Shown: positions 43,134-53,100 of the stretch, in pieces
How positions within the stretch are numbered: position 1 is the first letter of the stretch
Layout: every line of letters begins with the position of its first letter
DNA from: Candidatus Pedobacter colombiensis
GTDB lineage: Bacteria > Bacteroidota > Bacteroidia > Sphingobacteriales > Sphingobacteriaceae
Assembly (NCBI GenBank): GCA_029202485.1
Contig: CP119313.1
Location: forward strand, 4,092,001 to 4,156,000
Length of the DNA: 64,000 nt
Reading direction: 5' to 3'
The notes under the pieces: model-generated
Database searches by the model: none
The model's input: the letters and a program-made list of their open reading frames with translations, nothing else
Told to the model about the DNA's origin: nothing
Translations under genes and position numbers: made by a program

Positions 43134-43882
43134 TCGAAATTAAAAACATCTACAAATCATTTGGTGATAATGACGTCCTTAAAGGCATATCCGGTAAATT
43201 TGAAGCTGGGGTTACCAACTTAATTATTGGAGGTTCCGGTTCAGGGAAAACTACGCTGCTAAAGTGTATGATTGGCCTGCACCATCCCGAGCAAGGAAGT
43301 GTAGAATACGATGGCCGGGATTTTACCCTGATGAATTTCGAAGAAAAGATACAGATCAGAAAAGAGATCGGAATGCTTTTCCAGGGTTCTGCATTGTTTG
43401 ACTCTATGACCGTTGAGGAGAATATCATGTTTCCTTTAAATATGTTCACGGAACAAAGTCGCAAAGAAAAATTGGAAAGGGTAAATTTCTGTCTGGAAAG
43501 AGTAAATCTGAAAGGTAAGAACAACCTTTTTCCGGCCGAACTTTCGGGAGGGATGAAGAAACGTGTGGGTATCGCCCGCGCCATTGCCATGAACCCGAAA
43601 TATTTATTTGTTGATGAACCAAATTCGGGACTTGATCCTAAAACATCCATCGTAATTGATGAGTTGATAAAGGAAATAACCGAAGAATATCATACGACAA
43701 CCGTTGTAGTTACCCACGATATGAACTCGGTAATGGGTATTGGTGACTACATACTTTTCCTTCACGATGGCAAAAAATTCTGGGAAGGTTCAAATAAAGA
43801 AATTGCCCACACAGATGTTCAAGAACTAAATGACTTTGTTTTTGCCAGTCGATTTATGAAGGCTGCAAAAGAAAAATTTTAA
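43130..43882 (+). CDS. mlaF: MlaF-type ABC transporter ATP-binding protein
   Basis: This 250-residue ATPase has Walker A GGSGSGKTTLLKCM, signature LSGGMKKRVGIARAIA, Walker B LFVDEPNSGLDP and H-loop VVTHDM. It drives lipid transport with the adjacent MlaE permease; the overlap of the two genes supports one complex. The third gene of the unit is a methyltransferase. Confidence 0.94.
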   Translation: MIEIKNIYKSFGDNDVLKGISGKFEAGVTNLIIGGSGSGKTTLLKCMIGLHHPEQGSVEYDGRDFTLMNFEEKIQIRKEIGMLFQGSALFDSMTVEENIMFPLNMFTEQSRKEKLERVNFCLERVNLKGKNNLFPAELSGGMKKRVGIARAIAMNPKYLFVDEPNSGLDPKTSIVIDELIKEITEEYHTTTVVVTHDMNSVMGIGDYILFLHDGKKFWEGSNKEIAHTDVQELNDFVFASRFMKAAKEKF

Positions 43883-43894
43883 TATATCCATTTT

Positions 43895-44779
43895 ATGATA
43901 AGCCTGTTAACCCCCACTCACTGGAAAGATTATGAGTTAATTGATTGTGGTGATTTTGAAAAATTAGAACGTTTTGGCAATTTGATTTTGTCCAGACCAG
44001 AGCCACAGGCTGTCTGGAAAAAGACATTATCAGATCAGGAATGGAAAAAACAAACTCATATCAAATTTAAAGGTCGTTCGGCGACTTCCGGCGATTGGGT
44101 CAAGAGTTCTGCAAATCTGCCAGACAGATGGAATGTTCAGTATACCAATGATGAGGTAACCATCAATTTGCGTCTGGGCCTAACCTCTTTTAAACATGTT
44201 GGGGTATTTCCGGAGCAAGCAGTAAACTGGGATTACATTTCTTCTTCCATCAAAAAGTTCAAAACTCCGGTTCCGAAAGTATTAAATTTATTTGCCTATA
44301 CCGGTGCAGCATCTTTAATCGCTAAAGCCGCCGGAGCAGATACTACCCACGTAGATTCTATTAAACAAGTTGTAAACTGGGCCAACGAAAATCAAGAGCT
44401 TTCAAAACTGAAAGATGTAAGATGGGTAGTTGAAGACGCCTTGAAGTTTGTAAAAAGAGAATTGAAACGCGGTAAGAAATACAATGGTATCATCTTAGAT
44501 CCACCTGCATTTGGACATGGTCCCAATGGAGAAAAATGGAAACTGGAAGATCATATTCAAGAGATGATGATGGAGGTGGTACAATTGCTGGATGAGCAGG
44601 AGCATTTTTTAATCTTAAATACCTACTCATTAGGCTTCTCATCTGTAATTGTAGAAAACCTGATTAAAACTTCTTTTCCACAAGTTAAAAATCTGGAAAC
44701 CGGAGAACTTTACCTTCAAGCCACTTCCGGTATTAAATTACCACTAGGTGTTTTTGGCAAGTTCAACTCTTTTAAATAA
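43895..44779 (+). CDS. RlmI-like class I SAM-dependent methyltransferase
   Basis: This 294-residue protein has GNLILSRPEPQAVWKK in the N-terminal part, the SAM motif VLNLFAYTGAASLIAKAAGA (about residues 128-147), and the catalytic motif LDPPAFGHG. These are features of the RlmI/RlmK 23S rRNA methyltransferase group, which modifies rRNA bases. The N-terminal PUA domain of RlmI is replaced by a shorter region, so the exact target is uncertain. It follows mlaF by 12 bp. Confidence 0.82.
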   Translation: MISLLTPTHWKDYELIDCGDFEKLERFGNLILSRPEPQAVWKKTLSDQEWKKQTHIKFKGRSATSGDWVKSSANLPDRWNVQYTNDEVTINLRLGLTSFKHVGVFPEQAVNWDYISSSIKKFKTPVPKVLNLFAYTGAASLIAKAAGADTTHVDSIKQVVNWANENQELSKLKDVRWVVEDALKFVKRELKRGKKYNGIILDPPAFGHGPNGEKWKLEDHIQEMMMEVVQLLDEQEHFLILNTYSLGFSSVIVENLIKTSFPQVKNLETGELYLQATSGIKLPLGVFGKFNSFK

Positions 44780-44800
44780 TGAGCGCATAGTTATATAAAC

Positions 44801-44829
44801 AAGGTGCCGGATACTCAAACCGGCACCTT
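44801..44829 (+). terminator. intrinsic terminator of the mlaE-mlaF-methyltransferase unit
   Basis: A perfect 10-bp GC-rich stem (44801-44810 with 44820-44829) is followed by TTCTTT. It lies 21 bp after the methyltransferase stop. Confidence 0.85.
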
Positions 44830-45151
44830 TCTTTAAACACACTCAAACCCAATAACACCCTTACTGGTCAAGCTTCTTTTATTGGTTTAAGCTTCTTGTC
44901 AAAAAAGGAGCTTCCGGAAGGCTCCGGAAGCTTATCCTTATCAACTAAACTAAACCAAATAGTATCCTTGTATTTTTATTGCCGCCTCTCTTATTTAGAA
45001 TGATTTTAAACATCACTGCAAGTATAGTGACTTATTTATAATAATTCCAAATAATATTAAAGTAATTTTAATGAATACGCCGTCAGCCGTTTTTTTATTC
45101 CTTTTAATACTGTTATACTTGTATAATTTTTATTACACTAACATCATATCT
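44830..45151. other. non-coding stretch with clustered palindromes
   Basis: Between the terminator and the lipoprotein gene there is no gene I can support. AAGCTTCTT occurs twice at 44869-44905. A perfect hairpin with 10-bp arms around TTCCGGA follows at 44909-44932. The remainder is AT-rich and presumably holds the promoter of the lipoprotein gene. No known riboswitch was recognised. Confidence 0.5.
44909..44932. repeat. perfect hairpin with TCCGGA core
   Basis: AGCTTCCGGA at 44909-44918 pairs with TCCGGAAGCT at 44923-44932 around a four-base loop. An alternative stem GGAGC/GCTCC is possible. It has no T-run and lies about 220 bp before the next start codon. Confidence 0.55.
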
Positions 45152-46201
45152 ATGAAAATACCTCATCTGGCAGGCATTATTTTAATTAGCACAGCTACAA
45201 TGGCTTTATTTACCAGCTGTGCATCCGACGCAAAAAAAGTGAGCGGAAAAACAAAGATCACCGCAGCCGGAGATACTGTAGCAGTGGAAACAGAAGAAGT
45301 GGATACTCGTAAACCGGTTGATACCGCTAAATATAACGCCTTATTATTGAAATTAGCTAATGGCGACACAACCGGCAAATGGCCGGTAAAAAACCAACCT
45401 TATCCATTGGCAGGTGCAATTCTGCCATTTAAACGTATTGTTGTTTTTTATGGAAACTTACATTCCAAAAAAATGGGTGCTTTGGGCGAATATCCTCCTA
45501 AAGAAATGTGGAGTAAGCTAAATACTGAAATTAAGCATTGGGAGAAGGTAGATCCATCTACACCCGTACAGGCAGGTCTTCACTATATTGCTGCTGTAGC
45601 GAGTGGTACACCGGGTAAGGATGGGAAATACATCAACAGAATGGCCAACAGTCAGATTGATTCGGTATTAGCCATTGCTAAAATGCACCCTAATACCATT
45701 GTATTTTTAGACTTGCAAGTTGCGCTAAGTAACATTAAATCCGAGCTACCTCATATAGAAAAATACTTACACCTTCCTTTTGTACACTTGGGTATTGATC
45801 CGGAGTTCTCTATGAAAGATGGCACCCTACCGGGCAAAAAAATTGGCACATACGATGCGGCAGACATCAACTTTGTTTCTCAGCACCTGGCTGATATCGT
45901 AAAGCAATACAACCTGCCTCCTAAAGTATTTGTTGTACACCGCTTCACTAAAAAAATGGTTACCAATTACCAAAATATTAAACTTCGTCCGGAAGTTCAA
46001 ATTGTAATGCACATGGATGGATGGGGTGAACCTGAACTTAAAATGGGTACGTACCGTCACTTTATCTATTCTGAACCGGTTCAGTTTACAGGATTCAAAT
46101 TATTCTATAAAAACGATTTGAAGAAAGTGCCAAACAAATTAATGACACCTGAAGATCTAATGAAATTAAAACCGGTACCGATTTACATTCAGTACCAATA
46201 G
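45152..46201 (+). CDS. lipoprotein of unknown function, possibly glycosidase-like
   Basis: Starting at ATG 45152 the protein has 349 residues with a lipoprotein signal (MKIPHLAGIILISTATMALF, lipobox FTSC). The frame is also open to ATG 45071, but that would add an odd extra hydrophobic stretch. The body contains FKRIVVFYGNLHSKKMGALG, PNTIVFLDLQVALS, FVHLGIDPEFSM and PPKVFVVHRFT, a rhythm that resembles a TIM-barrel hydrolase with acidic residues at strand ends. I do not recognise a named family. It ends at a strong terminator. Confidence 0.7.
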   Translation: MKIPHLAGIILISTATMALFTSCASDAKKVSGKTKITAAGDTVAVETEEVDTRKPVDTAKYNALLLKLANGDTTGKWPVKNQPYPLAGAILPFKRIVVFYGNLHSKKMGALGEYPPKEMWSKLNTEIKHWEKVDPSTPVQAGLHYIAAVASGTPGKDGKYINRMANSQIDSVLAIAKMHPNTIVFLDLQVALSNIKSELPHIEKYLHLPFVHLGIDPEFSMKDGTLPGKKIGTYDAADINFVSQHLADIVKQYNLPPKVFVVHRFTKKMVTNYQNIKLRPEVQIVMHMDGWGEPELKMGTYRHFIYSEPVQFTGFKLFYKNDLKKVPNKLMTPEDLMKLKPVPIYIQYQ

Positions 46202-46203
46202 TG

Positions 46204-46247
46204 AAAAAGAAACGGCTTCCAAATTGAATTGGAAGCCGTTTCTTTTT
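46204..46247 (+). terminator. strong intrinsic terminator
   Basis: A 19-bp perfect stem (46204-46222 with 46229-46247, loop of six) begins 2 bp after the lipoprotein stop. Its 3' arm ends in a T5 run. Confidence 0.9.
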
Positions 46248-46284
46248 ATAGCCCATAATTGGGGGGGCCTTGCCGGGGCCTTAC

Positions 46285-46357
46285 TGGAGAGCTTTATCAG
46301 GTATTGCTGGGGCCCTGGCATTAGCAATGCCCCAGCAATACCTGATAAAGCTCTCCA
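46285..46357. repeat. large intergenic hairpin with 28-bp perfect arms
   Basis: Positions 46285-46312 are the exact reverse complement of 46330-46357, around a 17-base centre that itself contains GGCATT/AATGCC. The stretch is GC-richer than the surroundings and is preceded by a run of seven G and repeated GGGGCCTT. It lies between a terminator and the end of a convergent gene. A MITE- or REP-like element is possible. Confidence 0.8.
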
Positions 46358-46368
46358 TGGCAAAGAGG

Positions 46369-46845
46369 TTAGTAGGTAAACAAAGCTTCACTTTTCGGAT
46401 TATCCAGCTTGGTACTTTTTCGCTTTCCATCTACAATAACGTGGATCATATTGCTTTGCGAGGTATGCTGTTCAAAGAGTATATCATCTTTAACATAAAG
46501 CTGCTTAATCACTGGTACTTGTGCCGTTTCGAAATAACACCAGGCAGCATCCTCTTCTATTTCATAGCCCAGAAATTTTAAATCCACCGCCTTATCATTA
46601 ACACTGATTTTTAAATGGTCTTTGATGTAAGCTGCAACCCATACATTAACTTCTTCCTTATCAGCAGGCTTAAAAATATTCACCTTCGTTTTATACCTTT
46701 TTTCCAGCGCTTTTTCAAAATCATCAAAGAAAATTCTGACGCTAACCTGTACAGTTCCAGTATTCTTATTGTGCACAATTTCAGTTACGCTAACATAAAA
46801 AGGGTGGAATATATTTAACCAAAAAACCATTAACAATTGCCACAT
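46369..46845 (-). CDS. DUF6702 family protein
   Basis: This 158-residue protein starts with a hydrophobic segment followed by HPFYVSVTEIVHNKNTGTVQVSVRIFFDDFEKAL, the signature opening of DUF6702. The family is common in Bacteroidota and is predicted to be exported. It is divergent from a HupE-like gene and an M1 peptidase gene, an arrangement that often recurs in this phylum. Its C-terminus lies next to a large palindrome. Function unknown. Confidence 0.8.
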   Translation of the reverse strand: MWQLLMVFWLNIFHPFYVSVTEIVHNKNTGTVQVSVRIFFDDFEKALEKRYKTKVNIFKPADKEEVNVWVAAYIKDHLKISVNDKAVDLKFLGYEIEEDAAWCYFETAQVPVIKQLYVKDDILFEQHTSQSNMIHVIVDGKRKSTKLDNPKSEALFTY

Positions 46846-46910
46846 AGTTGTTTTTCTTAATCTAAATAAGGATATTGCTATAATAATTAGCTAATTTACA
46901 AATTTATTCG

Positions 46911-47498
46911 ATGCAGGACTTCCCTCTTTATTTTCAATTAGGTTGGCAACATATTTTAGATTGGCAGGGATATGATCACATTTTGTTTGTAATGGCACTC
47001 TGCGGGACTTATATGTTAGCCGACTGGAAAAAAGTCCTGATCCTTGTTACGGCATTTACCATTGGGCATAGCATCACGCTGGCTTTAAGTATATTTAAAG
47101 TTATTAGTGTAAACACGCCTTTAATTGAATTTCTGATCCCTGTTACCATTCTGATCACTGCAATATCAAACATTGTGAGCAAAAGACAAAAACCCAAAGG
47201 TCAAAAGTTTAAATACACTATGGCGTTGCTTTTTGGCTTGATTCATGGATTAGGTTTCTCCAATTACCTAAAAAGTCTATTGGGCAAAAGTACTAGTATA
47301 ACAGCAGAATTGTTCGCCTTTAATGTCGGATTGGAATTTGGTCAGGTCATTATCGTTATCGGAATTCTAATCGTATCCTTTATTCTCATCTGGATTGTAA
47401 AAATAAAGCGATGGGATTACAATTTCTTTCTTTCATCGGCTATATTTGGAATATCGTTTGTAATGGCAGCCGAAAGGCTTCCTGCATTACTTCCGTAA
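46911..47498 (+). CDS. HupE/UreJ-like membrane protein
   Basis: This 195-residue integral membrane protein has about six helices. The HupE/UreJ_2 pattern is visible as GWQHILDWQGYDHILFVMAL, then FTIGHSITLALS, and LFGLIHGLGFSNYL with conserved His and Asp. Family members are linked to nickel, cobalt or other metal permeation, but in Bacteroidota the role is unproven. It precedes the M1 peptidase gene by 24 bp and is probably co-transcribed with it. Confidence 0.85.
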   Translation: MQDFPLYFQLGWQHILDWQGYDHILFVMALCGTYMLADWKKVLILVTAFTIGHSITLALSIFKVISVNTPLIEFLIPVTILITAISNIVSKRQKPKGQKFKYTMALLFGLIHGLGFSNYLKSLLGKSTSITAELFAFNVGLEFGQVIIVIGILIVSFILIWIVKIKRWDYNFFLSSAIFGISFVMAAERLPALLP

Positions 47499-47522
47499 CT
47501 AACTTGAAACACCAAACTCCCA

Positions 47523-49850
47523 ATGAATAAGATCTTCTTGTTTTTTATTGCCATTATATTCAGCACAAATGCCTTCAGTCAGTATCTAAACAACCCTGGT
47601 TCCAACCATGGAAACAAGTTTGAACAATTGGGTACCATCTTATCTGATCCAAATATGTACCGTTCTGCATCAGGCGCTCCGGGCCCTGCATATTGGCAAC
47701 AACGTGCCGATTATGAAATTAATGCGGATCTTGATGAAAAGAACCTCCGTTTAAATGGTGCTGAGACCATTACCTATTACAACAACTCCCCTGATCCTTT
47801 AAGTTATTTATGGGTGCAGCTGGATGAGAACCAACATAAAGCAACCAGCGACAACAAGCTTACTGAAAGAAGCAAAATGACAGCGCAGATGAATTATAAA
47901 GATCTGTCTGACATCATCAACGCAAAGAATGATCTTGGTGTACAGATATTAAAAGTAACGGACGAGAAGGGAACAGCGATACCTTATACCATCAACAATA
48001 CCATGATGCGTATCGATCTTCCATTTGTATTACAACCCAAACAAAAATATAAGCTTAAAATAACCTGGAATTATAAGATCGCGAACCGAATGGTTGATGG
48101 AGGCAGAGGTGGCTATGAGTATTTTCCAGAAGATGACAATTACCTCTTTACCATTACACAATGGTTTCCACGTATGGCAGTTTATTCTGACTTCCAGGGA
48201 TGGCAGAACAAACAGTTTGAAGGTCGTGGCGAATTTGCCCTTGCATTTGGTAATTACAAAGTAAACATGACGGTTCCCGCAGATCACGTTGTAGGGGCTA
48301 CTGGCGAATGTCAGAATTACACCCAGGTATTAAGTCCAGCTAGCTTAAAAAGATGGAATGCTGCGCAAACCGCAAAGACACCTGTAGAAATTGTAAATCT
48401 GGCTGAAGTAAAATCAGCAATGAGCAAAAAATCACCTGCTAAAAAAACATGGACTTATTCTGCTGAAAATGTTAGGGATTTTGCCTGGGTATCATCCCGC
48501 AGATTGGTTTGGGATGCTATGGCGACTACTATCAATGGCAAAAAAATTATGGCTATGTCTTATTATGGACCAGAGGCATATCCGTTGTACAACAAGTACT
48601 CCACTAAAGTAGTAGCCCATACTTTAAAAGAATATTCTAAACACACCATTCCTTACCCCTACCCCGTAGCCATTTCTGTAGAAGCTGCCAACGGAATGGA
48701 GTACCCAATGATTTGCTTCAATTATGGCCGTGCAGAAAAAGACGGTACTTATACGGAAGCCATTAAATACGGCATGATCGGGGTCATCATCCACGAAGTA
48801 GGGCACAACTTTTTCCCGATGATTGTAAATTCTGATGAACGTCAATGGTCATGGATGGATGAAGGACTAAACACTTTCTGCCAATACATGGCTGAACAGG
48901 CATGGGATAATAATTATCCTTCTCAACGTGGACCGGCACATAAAATCGTGGATTATATGAAGCTGCCAAAGGATCAGTTAGAGCCTATCATGACCAATTC
49001 TGAAAACATCATCAACTTTGGCCCCAATGCCTATGCTAAACCGGCTACCGCTTTAAACATATTAAGAGAAACCATAATGGGCAGGGAGCTTTTTGATTAT
49101 GCATTTAAAGAATATGCAAAAAGATGGGCCTTTAAACACCCTACGCCAGCCGATTTGTTCAGAACGCTTGAGGATGCTTCGGCAGTAGACCTGGATTGGT
49201 TCTGGAGAGGCTGGTTCTTTGGAACTGATCCGGTAGATATTGCGCTTAATGACGTGCGTTATTACCGTATGAATACCATGAACCAGGAGACTGAAAATAG
49301 TGAAAAGAAAAAAGCATACGAAAAAGACTTATATAATATTGGAAGAGAACGCAATCGTAAAGAAGGAATTAAATTCGCTGTAGAACAAGATACCAGCCTG
49401 TTGGATTTTTACAACAAATTTAATCGTTTTGATGTCAGTAAATCTGCTGATCAGGAGTTTCAAAATTACTTAAGCAGCCTAACTCCTGATGAACGAAAAC
49501 TCTATGAAAGCAAGAAGAACTTTTACGAACTGGACTTTTCCAATGAAGGTGGACTGGTAATGCCTATTATCATTGAATGGACTTTTAAAGACGGCAGCAA
49601 AGAGGTAGACCGCATCCCTGCTTATATCTGGAGAAAAGATGAGCATAAGGTTACTAAAGTTTTTGCTAAAGATAAAGAAGTAGTTTCGGTGCAGCTAGAC
49701 CCTTATCGTGAAACTGCGGATATTGATGAAAGCAATAATTCATGGCCAAGAAAAAGCCAGCCATCAAAGTTTGAATTGTTTAAGCAACAGCAACTGCCGC
49801 GTGGTTCATCAACAGGACCAAACCCTATGCAACAATCCAGACAACATTAG
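47523..49850 (+). CDS. M1-family zinc metallopeptidase
   Basis: This is a 775-residue exported aminopeptidase-like protein with an N-terminal signal peptide ending FSQ. The zinc site HEVGH (residues 424-428) followed 18 residues later by Glu447 (WMDEGLN) is the HExxH-x18-E gluzincin arrangement. The substrate-binding loop is EAANGMEYPM in place of GAMEN, as in many Bacteroidota M1 proteins. It probably cleaves peptides in the periplasm or at the surface. Confidence 0.93.
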   Translation: MNKIFLFFIAIIFSTNAFSQYLNNPGSNHGNKFEQLGTILSDPNMYRSASGAPGPAYWQQRADYEINADLDEKNLRLNGAETITYYNNSPDPLSYLWVQLDENQHKATSDNKLTERSKMTAQMNYKDLSDIINAKNDLGVQILKVTDEKGTAIPYTINNTMMRIDLPFVLQPKQKYKLKITWNYKIANRMVDGGRGGYEYFPEDDNYLFTITQWFPRMAVYSDFQGWQNKQFEGRGEFALAFGNYKVNMTVPADHVVGATGECQNYTQVLSPASLKRWNAAQTAKTPVEIVNLAEVKSAMSKKSPAKKTWTYSAENVRDFAWVSSRRLVWDAMATTINGKKIMAMSYYGPEAYPLYNKYSTKVVAHTLKEYSKHTIPYPYPVAISVEAANGMEYPMICFNYGRAEKDGTYTEAIKYGMIGVIIHEVGHNFFPMIVNSDERQWSWMDEGLNTFCQYMAEQAWDNNYPSQRGPAHKIVDYMKLPKDQLEPIMTNSENIINFGPNAYAKPATALNILRETIMGRELFDYAFKEYAKRWAFKHPTPADLFRTLEDASAVDLDWFWRGWFFGTDPVDIALNDVRYYRMNTMNQETENSEKKKAYEKDLYNIGRERNRKEGIKFAVEQDTSLLDFYNKFNRFDVSKSADQEFQNYLSSLTPDERKLYESKKNFYELDFSNEGGLVMPIIIEWTFKDGSKEVDRIPAYIWRKDEHKVTKVFAKDKEVVSVQLDPYRETADIDESNNSWPRKSQPSKFELFKQQQLPRGSSTGPNPMQQSRQH

Positions 49851-49897
49851 CTGGCACGATTATCGTGCGTATTATAAATGATTAAATATAATGCGTT

Positions 49898-50089
49898 ATG
49901 AAAATATTCAAATTTGCAGTAATTACACTAATTGTTGTAGCTGCCAGCAGTTTTAGCAACGCCGATGCACAAGTTATCGTTAAAGCAAAAATAGGATCAG
50001 GCCATGTATACCACCGACCAGTTAGAAGACATGTCCACCATGTGCATTACCGTCATCATCACTATCCAGTAAGACACTATTATCGCTAA
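49898..50089 (+). CDS. small exported His/Arg/Tyr-rich peptide
   Basis: This 63-residue protein has a signal peptide (about residues 1-24, ending SNADA). The mature part of about 39 residues contains ten or more histidines (RRHVHHVHYRHHHYPVRHYY). It may bind metal or heme, or be a structural peptide. A strong hairpin follows at 50118-50153. A start 47 bp after the M1 peptidase gene suggests shared transcription. Confidence 0.65.
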   Translation: MKIFKFAVITLIVVAASSFSNADAQVIVKAKIGSGHVYHRPVRRHVHHVHYRHHHYPVRHYYR

Positions 50090-50117
50090 GAAACTTAAGT
50101 ATATTTGAAGAGAAAAT

Positions 50118-50153
50118 ATAATATACCAAAACAGGAATGTTTTGGTATATTAT
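50118..50153. terminator. perfect 16-bp hairpin between convergent genes
   Basis: Positions 50118-50133 pair with 50138-50153 around the tetraloop GGAA. It lies between the His-rich peptide gene and the end of parC. It is AT-rich and lacks a clear T-run, so termination strength is uncertain. Confidence 0.6.
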
Positions 50154-50190
50154 CAAATCTTATCCTATAACCCGCCCAGTGCTAATTCAT

Positions 50191-53100
50191 TTAAAAGAAG
50201 CCTAACTGACCTTTATCATCAATCTTGATATCATCAGGATTGGTAATTTCAAAATCCACTTTCTTTGCAGGTTTATCTTCTTTTTCAGGCTCTTCCTTTT
50301 TTGGTTCAGCTTTTGGTTTAGCCACCGGACTACCCCATGCTTTTTTCGGTTTCTCCGGTGCAGGAGCAGGAGTTTTTTCCTCTTCTGCAGGAACCTGTTT
50401 TTCGGCTATAGGCTGTTCCGACCCTTCGATACTTTCCTCTGGTGTTGCAGCTGTTTCGACATGAGTTTTAACCGGAGTCTTACTTTCAAAAACCTTCTTA
50501 GGTTTTAATGCAGGGGCTTCATTAACAGATGCCGACTCCCCTTCAGCCTCAGGCAATGGAAGCTCTTCTTCATCCGCATCTTTACTTAATGCCGGATCAA
50601 CGAGTTCTATTTCCTCATTAGCTCCCTCAACTACACTTTCACTATCCTGACCTGAATCCTCACCTGATTCATCAGTAGCTTCTTCGGAGGTTACAGAAAC
50701 TGCTTTTACATCTGCTTCCAATTCTATCTCTTCATGATTAGAAATGGTAATATTTTTAACATCATGGGCTGTAAGCCTGTTTCCATTTGCCTTAATTCCC
50801 TTCACGTCAATAAACTCCGACAGTACAACCTCAAGCGTCTCCGGGATCTGAGTTTTACCCTTCAACACATCAACTCTTAGCACAGCAGCCGGGTTACTTG
50901 TCAGGTATAAGAATTTGGAACCATTCTCCTCGCTAATCAGACTTAGTTTTTTACCAACCCCAATGGCTTCGAAAACAAACCTCTTTATAAAATAATTTTT
51001 CGCCTTGCCTTCATACTGCACCACAGCAAAAGGTCTTTCCGGATCAAATTTCTGGATCAATATCAAGTCTGCATCAAAGTGGTTGCTCAATTCAAAGGTG
51101 CTCAGTTCATACCAGCCATCTCTATGTACCTGTAAAATCTTATCATCCCCGTCAAATTCACCAAGATATTTACCTCTGCCATCCACATTAAGTCTTCTCA
51201 ACAGGTCATCATACCAGATTTTCAATCCTGATAAAGTAGATACACCTTTACTTTTCAGCAAAATCTTTTTAACCGGATATTTGGACACTATATTTCCCTG
51301 AGAGCCACGTCCTTTAATTGCAATTTCAGCAAAATCCAGGTCGAACTGTAATTTCTTTAATTTGGTATGAGGTTTAAGCTGTACGGTTACGACTTCGGCT
51401 TCTCCATTCGGATTAGCTGTGAAATACAACACTTTAGAGCCTTTACTGCCTTTTGTTAAATCGTATTCCTTATCACGTGTAACACCTACTACGGCAAAAC
51501 GCTTGATATAAGAAATCCCACTCGCACCATCTTTATAGATCATGTTGTAAACAGTACGTTCATCACCCTTTTTAAATACCTGAGCATGTAATATTCCTTT
51601 ACCCACAAAGGTCTTATCAGCTATTTTGGTAATGATACACTTTCCGTCTTCCCTAAAAACAATGATCTCATCTATATCAGAGCAATCTGCAACAAATTCA
51701 TCTTTACGGAGACCTGTCCCAATAAAACCATCTTCACGATTCAGGTATAACTTCACATTGGCCAGGGCTACTTTAGAAGCCTCCACACGATCAAACAAAC
51801 GGATTTCTGTTTTACGTTCCCTTCCCTTGCCATATTTATCTTTCAATTTCTGAAACCAGGCAATGGTATATTCAGTAAGATGACGTAAGTGGTTCTTAAC
51901 TACTTTAATCTCATCAGACAAAGCTTTCATCTGCTCATCCGCCTTTTTAACGTCAAAGCGGGTAATGCTGCTCATTGGTTTATCAATCAGCTTTTTAAAA
52001 TCTTCAGGTAATATCTCTCTATATAGATCCGGCTTAAATGGGTCAAACAATACGTTTAAGACTTCAACAACAGTATCAAAATTAGCTGAATTCTCGTATT
52101 CGGCATTTTTGTACATCCCTTCCTGAATGAAGATCTTTAGCAAAGAACTAAAGAATATTTTTTCCTGCAGTTCATGCAGTTTGATTTCCAGTTCTTTCTT
52201 CAATAAAGCCTTGGTGTGTAAAGCATTCTGGGTTAGAATATCATTGACACTTAAAAACTGAGGCTTTTCATCTTTAATGATACAAGTATTTGGAGAGATA
52301 GAAACTTCGCATGAAGTAAAAGCATACAAAGCATCAATAGTTACATCCGGAGAAATACCGGGAGCAAGCTGGATAACAATTTCTACATGTGCAGCAGTAT
52401 TGTCTTCTATCTTCTTGATCTTAATTTTACCTTTATCATTGGCAGATAGAATACTATCGATAACCGACCCGGTAGTTGTACTATAAGGGATTTCGGTAAT
52501 GACCAATGTTTTCTTATCCTTTTCTGTAATCTTTGCCCTTACCCTGATCCGACCACCGCGCATACCCTCGTTATAAGCTGAAAAATCGGCCATACCGCCG
52601 GTAAAGAAGTCGGGTAAAATATTAGGACGTTGTCCTTGCAAAACTTCTATAGAAGCATCCAGCAATTCCACAAAATTGTGGGGCATTACCTTAGTAGCCA
52701 AACCCACGGCAATACCTTCTGCACCCTGAGCCAACAGCAAAGGGAACTTAACAGGTAAGGTAACCGGTTCATTATTACGACCATCGTAGCTCAATTGCCA
52801 GATGGTTGTATCGCCATTAAATACTACTTCGTTAGCGAATTTAGACAACCGGGCTTCAATATAACGGGGAGCTGCAGCATTATCGCCTGTAATTGGGTCT
52901 CCCCAGTTACCCTGACAATCTATCAATAAATCCTTCTGACCGATTTGCACCATCGCATCACCAATAGAGGCATCACCATGAGGGTGGTACTTCATCGTGT
53001 TCCCAATTACGTTGGCTGCTTTATTAAAACGTCCATCATCCATCTCTTTCAGAGAGTGCATAATACGTCGCTGTACCGGCTTCAAGCCATCATTGATGTG

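Noticed and set aside
43150..43650. 166-codon frame on the minus strand inside mlaF
   Set aside because: It is entirely antisense to a well-supported ATPase gene, has no homologous motif and no ribosome-binding context.
45071..45151. Upstream start at 45071 for the lipoprotein
   Set aside because: It adds a second hydrophobic segment before a perfect lipoprotein signal peptide starting at 45152.
46166..46581. Two similar short frames (46166-46363 minus, 46270-46581 plus) reading through the large palindrome
   Set aside because: Their resemblance is a by-product of the inverted repeat; neither has gene-like context.
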